Positions 56,618 to 64,000 of a DNA stretch of 64,000 bases are shown piece after piece. The notes beneath the pieces were generated by a model. That model saw only the letters and a list, made by a program, of their open reading frames with translations. It was not told the DNA's origin and did not search any database. Position 1 is the first letter of the stretch. Each line of letters starts with the position of its first letter. The translations under genes and the position numbers were made by a program. Origin of the DNA: Populus alba (lineage: Eukaryota > Streptophyta > Magnoliopsida > Malpighiales > Salicaceae). The stretch spans positions 10,446,333 to 10,510,332 of the forward strand of contig NC_133293.1 of NCBI RefSeq assembly GCF_005239225.2, written 5' to 3'.

Positions 56618-59144
56618 TGTCGCACGTCAAAATCCGCGCGGCATCCGCTGGCGATTTGTTTATTATTGTTTGTGTTTTGCTTGGTTCGTTGGAGTCGCCA
56701 CCTAGTATCATGGTCACTAGGAACCTATGGTCTCGAGAGTCTGAGTAAGGGACTGGTTGTGCAAGGGGAAGACGCATCACCCCCAGTGCACCCTACCTAA
56801 GGTAAGCTTGCAATGTTGTTTGATTGTTTTTGTAGGTCGAATTTCTATTCATTGGTCTTTCTAAGGTTCAAGTAGATCTATCTTCATGAGAAAGTCTCTA
56901 CCTTATTATGTTAAATCCTAAACCGTTCTAAAATCTGAATTTTAGCATCGCATGTCTTCACCTTGTATCTTTAATACCTGAGGGTGTACTTTATCGTGTA
57001 ATTTACACCCCACAAAATATTAAAGTCTACATTTGGATCCTAAAAAGGATTGGAAAAATATTTTTGACATGTTGGCCAAATCCTAATGGATAAATCATAA
57101 ACTGGTTACGATATCCATTTTATTTTTTTAAAGACATGAAAAAGATGCAATTTTTTCATTTTTTTGTATTTTTTTGTTTTGAAAAATATGCTTGGAACAA
57201 TTTTAGAATCTGGCCGTATGCAATGAAAATATTTTTTTCTTTTCGAAAATGCTTTGATTTTTTTGAAATATTTTGGAGAAAAACCAGGTATTTTAAATAC
57301 CGAATTTGTATTTTACAATGTAAATATACAACTCGATATTATGCAAAACTTGGTGGAAAAATATTTAAGAAAACCACAAATTTTTACATGATTTTTTTTT
57401 AATATTTTTTGAAAATTTTTTTATTTTTTTATTATTATTTTTTTTTTTTGGGCCGGGCTGGGCCAGAACCGGCCCGGCCCAAGTGACTAATTAATTAGCC
57501 ACTGCATGCAGAAACGAATTCTGCATGCAGCGGGCTATGCAGAAACGAAAACGAAAATGGAGCAGGGAGGGAGAGTGTTACCTGGCGTGGAGAGAGAGTC
57601 GGCAGCCTGGCTGGTGGTGCGCCGGTGTGACTGGAGGCGGCGAGGCCGGCAGCGTGCACTGGTCCCGGCTGGAAGAAGAAGGAAAACAGACCCTGCAGAG
57701 GAGAAGGAAAGCTCACGGTTGCAACTGTTGGAGCGGCTGAAGAGAGAGCTGCTGTCCTGGAGGTCTCTGGGAAAGGCAGAAGCTTCTGATCGAGGTGGAA
57801 GCCGCTGGAAAGGGTGGTTTCACTGCTGCTGCTGCTGGGGTTGCGGTGGTGAAGAAAAAAGAAGTTTTTGCAGGGAAGAGAGGGAGAGAGAGAGAGGTGT
57901 TGCAGGCTTCGGTGAGGTTGTTGGGTGATGTATGGGATGTGGTGTTTCGTGGGAAGGACGGCGGAGAGATCAGTGGTGGCGGCTAGAGGCCACGGCGGAG
58001 AGGAAAAGGAAAGAGAGGGCTGGTTGCAGGAAAACCGGGCAGGAAAAACTGATTTTTGTCCAACTTTGAGCTCAGGTTTCTCCTCTCTCTAAGCACGAAA
58101 TTGGCTCCTATTTATAGGGATAAAAAGAGGGTAATCTTGTCTTCAACGTGGAAAAAGTCTCAGCCCTTGATTCGACTCTAGGAATTCAAGCCGTTGGTTC
58201 AAAGTGTGCACCTCGAACTGCAAAATTTGGCAATCCAAGGTTGCAGACTGCCCGAGGGTGCCACTTTGGGCCAATAAATGGAGCCGTTTCCAAGATTTTC
58301 GACCCGACCGGACCACTCCAAGGGATAAAGGGATTTCAGGTGAACATGTCGGTGCATGCCTTGTCGGATTTGGGGAACAAACGAGGTAGAAAATGCGCCT
58401 AGAAGTCTGCCACTCGGGCAGCTTCACGGGGGAAGATGATGAACAGTACCCGCGTTTTTTTTTTTTTTTTTTTTAAAACACAAACACGGCGCCGTTTTCC
58501 AATTCTTCAATTTGACCCCCGGATTTTATCAATTTGACCCCTATAGTTTGGCGCCTTTTGCAGATTGGTCCTTGGCTTTGGATTTTGTCAATTTAACCCC
58601 TAATTGGCCCCAAACTTCAATTTTCTTTCAATTTGGCCCCTGATTTCAATCAATCATCTTGGTAAAAATTAAATTTGGTCTCGTATAATTTCATTCTTCT
58701 CAATTAAGCCCAAATTAGGCTCCCAAACTTAATTTTTCACCAATTAAGCCCCAAATAAAATTAATTTGACCCATTTAAAGTATAATTAAGTCCTTGCACT
58801 TAATTAAATCCTTCAATTGGACCCAAATTAATTCTTAAACATAATTAAAATTCAATTTGGCCCATGATTAAATCAAATTGACCTATTAAAAATTTAATTA
58901 TGTCCTTGGACTTAATTTTCATGCAAATTCATCCAATAATCATTTAATTTAACCTTGAATTTGCATTGTATTCCTATTTTTTTGGGCATAATGGGGAACA
59001 ATTAGGCCTTGAATTTCCTCCAAAAATTGCAGCTTGATTTCCCGACCTACCTTCTTCGCGTTGCCAGCCTTTATTTTATTTTTTTGATTTTTATTTTAAA
59101 AAAAAGTGAAATTTGGGGGAATAACCCAAAATTGGGTTATGACA
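56618..59144 (-). repeat. 2.5-kb Ty3-type LTR
   Basis: On the minus strand it begins TGTCATAACCC (59144) and ends TGCGACA (56618). The empty-site paralogue at 1217 supports the left boundary. The minus-strand TATA box CCTATAAATAGG is at plus 58107-58118. Hairpins lie at 57451-57479 and 57502-57530, and a gagtcgccacctagta block near 56692. Caatttgacccc/aattaagccc pyrimidine-rich units fill 58500-58950. Minus and plus frames near 57500-57990 come from GA-rich tracts and are not genes. Confidence 0.75.
58107..58118 (-). promoter_or_regulatory. TATA box of the 2.5-kb LTR
   Basis: Minus strand CCTATAAATAGG, with transcription expected leftward from about 58080. It agrees with the gag strand and the purine tract on element orientation. 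Confidence 0.65.
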
Positions 59145-59160
59145 GTTGCCCCCCTCTTTA
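59145..59160 (-). other. Polypurine tract of the 56618-64000 element
   Basis: Minus strand AAAGAGGGGGGCAAC directly precedes the LTR start TGTCATAACCC. This is the expected second-strand primer and nearly matches the plus-strand tract at 55345. Confidence 0.75.
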
Positions 59161-59269
59161 CAACGCTTATGAAAGAAAGTTTTGTAAGATACTTTAGATA
59201 ATAAGCGTTGTAAAGAAGAAAAAAGGAAGATTTTTTTTTTTTTTTTTTTTTTTGAAAATTCAAAGATTT

Positions 59270-60600
59270 TGAAATGGTCGAATTGTCAGGGGTGACCTAC
59301 CCGGGTGAAAAACACAAAGATGTTTTAAAGTGGTGAAAAATACAGAGATTTTTCAAAGAGGTGAAAAATGCAAAGATTTTTCAAAGTGGTTTTGTTGTAA
59401 TGGGCAACCGGCCCAAGATGGAAAACGAAAAGAGTTTTCAAGGTGGTGAGAAATGCAAAGATTTCTCAAAATGGTGAGAAATGCAAAGATTTCTCAAAGT
59501 GGTTTTGTTGTAATGGGCAACCGGCCCAGATGAAAGGTTTTGAAAAATACAAAGATTTTTTCAAAGAGGTGAAAAATGCAAAGATTTTTTCAAAAGTGGT
59601 GAGAAAATGCGAAGATTTCTCAAAAATGATCTTGTTGTGATGGGCGACTTGCCCAGATGGAAAGTGATGAAAAATGCAAAGATTTTTCAAAGTGGTGAGA
59701 AATACAAAGATTTCTCAAAGTGGTGAAAAATGCAGAGATTTTTCAAAGTGGTTTTGTTGTAATGGGCAACCAGCCCGATGAAAGGTTTTGAAAAATACAA
59801 AGATTTTTTCAAATAGGTGAAAAATGCAGAGATTTTTCAAAGTGGTGAGAAATCCAAAGATTTCTCAAGATGGTGAAAAATTTTAGAGGTGGTGAGAAAT
59901 GCAAAGATTTCTCAAAATGATGAAAAATGCAAAGATTTTTCAAAGTGGTTTTGTTGTAATGGGCAACCGGCCCAAGTTGAAAATGAAAAGATTTTCGAAG
60001 GGGTGAAAAATACAAAGATTTTTCAAAGTGGTGAGAAATGCAAAGATTTCTCAAAGTGATGAAAAATGCAAAGATTTTTCAAAGTGGTGAAAAATGCAGA
60101 GATTTTTCAAAGTGGTTTTGTTGTAATGGGCAACCGGCCCAAGATGGAAAGGTTTTGAAAAATACAAAGATTTTTTCAAAGAGGTGAAAAATACAGAGAT
60201 TTTTCGAAGTGGTGAGAAATGCGAAGATTTCTCAAAATGATGAAAATTTTTATAGGTGGTGAGAAATGCAAAGATTTCTCAAAATGGTTTTATTGTTATG
60301 GGCAACCGGCCCAAATGGAAAAAAGTTTGAAAGTGGGGAGAAATGCAATGATTTCTCAAAAATGGTTTTATTGTTATGGGCAACCGGCCCAAATGGAAAA
60401 GGTTTGAAGGTGGGGAGAAATGCAATGATTTCTCAAAAATGGTTTTATTGTTATGGGCAACCGGCCCAAATGAAAAAAGTATGAAGGTGGGGAGAAATGC
60501 AATGATTTCTCAAAAATGGTTTTATTGTTATGGGCAACCGGCCCAAATGGAAGATGAAAAAGAGTTTTGAAAGAGGTCTGATTATAATGGGTGACCTACC
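59270..60600. repeat. Complex tandem array with GGGCAACCGGCCC motifs
   Basis: Short units (gtgaaaaatgcaaagatttt and gtgagaaatgcaaagatttc) alternate with a longer module containing tgttgtaatgggcaaccggc. The last four modules (near 60300, 60378, 60455, 60532) are regular at 77-78 bp. The GGGC-AACC-GGCCC core is a partial inverted repeat. Short repetitive frames (such as GEKCNDFSKMVLLLWATGP) follow from the repeat and are unlikely to be proteins. Confidence 0.9.
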
Positions 60601-60639
60601 CGGGTGAAAAAGGCAAAATGTCTGAAAGGGATGACATGA

Positions 60640-61370
60640 TAGGACTCGATGGGGAACGAGGGATGAAAAGCGCACTCTAAAGGAGGTTAGCGCACTCGAA
60701 AGGAGGTAGGGTTAGAAAAACACACTACCTAAGAGGTGAGTGCTCCAAGGCGCACTCAAAAGGAGGCAAGGTTTGGAAAACGCACTACCTAAGAGGTAAG
60801 GGCTCAAAGGAGCAATCAAAAGGAGGTAGGGTTAGAAAAACGCACTACCTAAGAGATGAGGGCTTGAAGGAGCTCTCAAAAAGAGGAAGGGTTGGAAAAC
60901 ACACTACCTAAGATGGTTGATGGCCCTAAGGCGCACTTAAAAGGAGATATGGTTGGAAAACGCACTACCTAAGGGGTTGATGGCTTTAAGGCGCACTCAA
61001 AAGGAGGTATGGTTAGAAAACGCACTACCTAAGGGTTGAAGGCTCTAAGGCGCACTTAGAAGGAGAGGTGGTTAGAAAACGCACTACCTAAGATGTTAGG
61101 GCTCGAAAGAGCTCTCGAGAAAAGCAAGGTTGGAAAACTCATTACCAAAGAGGTGAGGGCTCGAAGGAGCTCTCAAGAAAAGGCAGGGTTGGAAAACACA
61201 CTACCTAAGAAGGTTAGGGCTCGAAGGCACCCTAAAAGAAAAGAGGTAGGGCTAGAAAACACACTACCTAAGAGGTGAGTGCTCCAAGGGGCACTCAAAA
61301 AGAGGTAGGGTTGGAAAACACACTACCTAAAAGGTTAGGGCTCGAAGGCACACTAAAAAAGAGATGATGA
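60640..61370. repeat. 60-bp tandem array, about 11 units
   Basis: actacctaa recurs at 60724, 60784, 60844, 60903, 60964, 61024, 61083, about 61140 (as attaccaaa), 61200, 61263 and 61322. Units read gcgcactcaaaaggaggtag then ggttagaaaa. The period stays within 1-3 bp of 60 through all copies. Confidence 0.92.
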
Positions 61371-61935
61371 TGATGAGACACTGATCTGTCAAGGATGAAA
61401 GAAGTGCATCATGTTCAATATATGCATGTATACTTACCTGAGAAGTATAGGTCCCCTTTTCTTCATGGAGTTCTCCTTTTCTCAGAAGTTGGAGTCTCTG
61501 ATAGTAAGCTTTGATGGCTCTTTTCGCTCTTGTTTACTCGAGTCATATCTTGTGATGTTGACCACTTGGAAGGACTTGATATCATCATACTTTCTTTGTC
61601 CTCCGCCCCTTTATATCAAGGCTTGCAAATTTTGCCCAATAGTTTCTTAGACAGGGAATCATGAAGCCAGCCCTACCAGATGTTTTTGAATGCCCCCTAG
61701 CTTGATCATGCCCCCAAGTATTCAATTCGGGTTTGGGGATGAGGCTATGTGAAGGAAGGTTTGACAAGGAGTTGTTTTCAAGCAGAATTTTTGGAATTTC
61801 AAAGCTATTCCAGACACAGAAATCATTTTGACATCGATTTAAAGCGAACTCATTCTGAAGAAATTCAAGTGATTCCTATTGAGAGGTTATCAAAAGTGAT
61901 GAAAACTTTTTGTTTTGATTTTTTGGTGAAAAATA

Positions 61936-62170
61936 TGAAGTGACATTTGGTTGGTCATAAAAAGGTTGAAATTTCAATTTGTGGGTTATTGAGAACCGTT
62001 GGGAAAGTGTGAACAATCACGAAAGTGACATCTGGTTGGTCACAAAAGGTTGAAATTTCAATTTGAGGGTTATTGAGAACCGTTGGTGAAAATGTGAGGA
62101 ACACGAAGTGACGTCTGGTGGGTCACAAAAGGTTTAAATTTCAATTTGAGGGTTATTGAGAACCGTTTTC
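61936..62170. repeat. 83-85-bp tandem repeat, three units
   Basis: gaagtgaca-type starts at 61938, 62023 and 62106. Each unit contains ggttggtcacaaaaggttga and gggttattgagaaccgttg. Confidence 0.9.
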
Positions 62171-62559
62171 AAAGCATTCATTTTTATTTGCATGAATAAT
62201 AAATTTGTTTCGCATGAGAAAGCACTGCCTATCGATCCAAATTGCTTGCCTTTGATCAGAAAGGGCTTAATTAGGCACGTAATGCAGGCTTGGGCTTTTG
62301 GCTATGAAGAAAATGATATTTGTAGGCTCAAAAGGTGTTTTAAGGGACTTTAAGACTAAGGATCACAAGTGCTTATATCCCAAACTCTTTTGTTCATACA
62401 TTTTTGGACCTTGGAATTGATTTGTAAAATGGTCCATGGTGCCCTCCAGTGTTGGGCTTGGGCTCTTTCTCTTTGTTTTTCTTTTCTTCATTTGATTTTG
62501 AGCATCATTGCATTAGATTTTTTTATGCTCACAATTTTGGATCCTTTGGATTTTTCTTC

Positions 62560-62735
62560 ATGCCCCCCAGCTTTGTATGGGCACCTTTGATGATTGAGAA
62601 TTTTCTTTTTATGCCCCCAGTATGGTTTGGGCACTTTCATCGTTGAAGAATTTTTCATGCCCCCAAAGAGTTATTTGGACACTTTCAATCATTATAGATT
62701 TTTTGCACTTGCCCCCCCAATGTAGGGTGTGATCC
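62560..62735. repeat. Four short units around C-runs (G-runs on the element strand)
   Basis: tgcccccc-type runs at 62561, 62612, 62658 and 62710, each followed by a ...tttgggcac-like segment. On the minus (element) strand these are purine-rich GGGGGGCA tracts resembling the polypurine tract at 59145. Confidence 0.8.
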
Positions 62736-63400
62736 TAGACAAGGTTATTTTTTCAAGAAAAATTTGTTAGGCTCAAAAGGGGACTGCAAATGATATATTT
62801 TTAGACTTGTGAAAGGATTATCAAAGATGGCCTTTCTTCATCTCAAATGCATGCATTTAGGATCGGTAAGCCTTGCTTTCATGCGAGTATGCAGAGTGAT
62901 TTCTCATTATTCATGCAATCAAAACTCAGCTTTTGGAGTCACTTCATGGTGTTTTTTTTTTGGGTTTTCTAGGTGTATGGTTACCTCTCTAAGGAATCAC
63001 CTGAATTTTCCAAAACTCGTTTGTTTCAGACAAACATCAACATGATTTCTGTTTTGGACTAAACTTTGAATTCCCAAAAATCCTTGTGAAAACATGCACA
63101 GTTTTGGAAGAAAGGGGAAACACGCCTAAAGATTTTTTGGCGCAATGGTTTCATGCTTAAAGGTTATGCTCAAAGTGTTATTTGCATGAAACAACAAAAA
63201 AGAAAGCATGTGATGAACACAGCAAAACACATGATCTTATTAACAAGACAGGCTCAATAGACAGGGAAAGTCTTGTGGAATATTGAGCCAAATTACCAAC
63301 AAGACTAAAACGGGTTAAAAAACAAACATGATCAAGCAAAAATGCAATAATTGGGTAGGCTCCATCTTCCCATTCTATAGCAGAACTTTGTCCTCTATCC

Positions 63401-64000
63401 TCAAAAGTGCACATTGCCTTCTTCACACCTTGCTCTTGCCATTGGTGCTTTGAGGTTTCTAGAGCATTCCGCCTCTAGTGCATTCACCGATCCACTACCT
63501 GAAGCATGATTGGGTAGAGGGTTCGAAGTTATGTTTGGAGTTCCTTCGAGGGTGACCCATCCGACTTTAATCAGATGCATAAGCCTCTTCTTAAAGGCAC
63601 TGCAAGTATGAATGTTGTGTCCCGCGGCTCCAGCATGGTATTCGTATGAAAGGTCGGGCTTGTACCAATTGGGGTAAGGTGGTTGTAAAGGTGTCAAGGG
63701 TTCAGGAGCTATACGCCCAATGCTCAGTAGCTTTTGATACATCTCATTTAAGGGCAATGGTAATAGAGGTAATTGTTCTTGGGTTTTTTGGTGTTTAGTT
63801 TGAAACTCAGGTTTCCTAGTAGGAAATGAAGGGTTGAAATTGATGTTGGCGATTTGGGGTGAAGTGTGGTAGTTTTGGAATGGGTTTTTCCTACCCGTGT
63901 AACCACCTTCATCATAGTCGACCTCTTTCATTTTACCCTCAAAGCCTCTTTTCTCAGTGGGCACAGATATTCTACCACTTTTTACCCCTTGCTCAATGCG
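63401..64000 (-). CDS. Ty3/Ogre-like Gag, C-terminal part, runs off the window
   Basis: The frame is open to the right edge: upstream codons read RIEQGVKSGRISVPTEK, so the true start lies outside. The segment holds a basic linker, then a proline-rich region (PLTPLQPPYPNWYKPD). Next is a zinc-knuckle-like SYEYHAGAAGHNIHTC with Tyr where the first Cys is expected, then KVGWVTLEG and the family motif NPLPNHASGSGSVNALE. It stops at EEGNVHF, 63401. In related full elements Gag leads on to protease; here no pol motif follows. Similar in this region to the gag remnant at 18380-18520. Whether it is translated is unknown, but about 200 codons are uninterrupted, unlike most retroelement frames here. 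Confidence 0.75.
   Translation of the reverse strand, partial: RIEQGVKSGRISVPTEKRGFEGKMKEVDYDEGGYTGRKNPFQNYHTSPQIANINFNPSFPTRKPEFQTKHQKTQEQLPLLPLPLNEMYQKLLSIGRIAPEPLTPLQPPYPNWYKPDLSYEYHAGAAGHNIHTCSAFKKRLMHLIKVGWVTLEGTPNITSNPLPNHASGSGSVNALEAECSRNLKAPMARARCEEGNVHF

Larger units (their letters stand above)
56618..64000 (-). mobile_element. Large Ty3/Ogre-Tat-like element with gag but no visible pol (partial)
   Basis: Minus sense. The 3' LTR lies at 56618-59144 with the purine tract AAAGAGGGGGG just upstream on the minus strand (plus 59149-59159). Gag runs off the right edge (63401-64000). The 4.2 kb between them holds four different tandem arrays and no protease, RT or integrase motif in any frame I read. 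This resembles the gag-only class described in plants (TR-GAG), or an Ogre-like element whose pol has been lost. The 5' LTR would lie beyond the window. Confidence 0.65.

Noticed and set aside
57495..57990. Several 60-140-codon frames on both strands
   Set aside because: GA-rich LTR sequence with both strands open; no domain and no conservation with the other LTRs.

Overview
The window is plant nuclear DNA: AT-rich, intron-poor and dominated by degenerate transposable elements around one duplicated host gene. The dispersed-repeat style, the short LTR elements (PBS complementary to initiator tRNA-Met), a tRNA-type SINE and Ogre/Tat-like Ty3 LTRs suggest a woody eudicot, most likely Salicaceae (Populus or Salix). 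That assignment is inference from repeat style, not from a search.

Host genes. The only clearly intact genes are two intronless matrix metalloproteinases (MMPs) on the minus strand, 12733-13659 and 44361-45290. They differ by about 20 substitutions and a one-residue indel. Both keep the signal peptide, PRCGMPD cysteine switch, HEIGHLLGLYH zinc site, Met-turn and a TATA box 76 bp upstream of the ATG. They lie in a segmental duplication (12663-16940 versus 44291-47228). Their 3' flank exists in three versions: A (1604-2832), B (41466-43235) and C (43236-44290). A and B carry the same Copia insertion at the same target site and C is the empty site, which gives the order of events.

Layout. 1-2832: repeats and copy A. 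2833-12662: minus-strand Copia element (copia-1, TSD aggcc) interrupted by a nearly complete plus-strand Copia (copia-2, 7432-12470). 12663-18900: MMP copy 1, SINE, LINE remnant, Ty3 gag remnant. 19858-26556: broken CACTA (En/Spm) transposon between two direct repeats. 26650-33300: tandem repeats and Ty3 LTR pieces. 33300-36900: minus-strand Ty3 pol remnant. 36950-41462: minus-strand Copia (copia-3) carrying a 931-bp hAT-type element with a perfect 8-bp TSD. 41466-47228: copies B and C, a TRIM, MMP copy 2, LINE remnant. 47229-50503: two head-to-head Ty3 LTRs. 50504-55919: Ty3 element with an F-box protein gene fragment that is itself split by a 202-bp solo LTR. 56618-64000: large minus-strand Ty3-type element with a 2.5-kb LTR, several tandem arrays, a gag and no visible pol.

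How it fits together. Apart from the MMP pair, little looks able to make protein. The most interesting structures are the F-box fragment inside a retroelement, the large gag-only element with several tandem arrays, and a pair of hairpins kept at the same place in several LTRs although the stem sequences differ.
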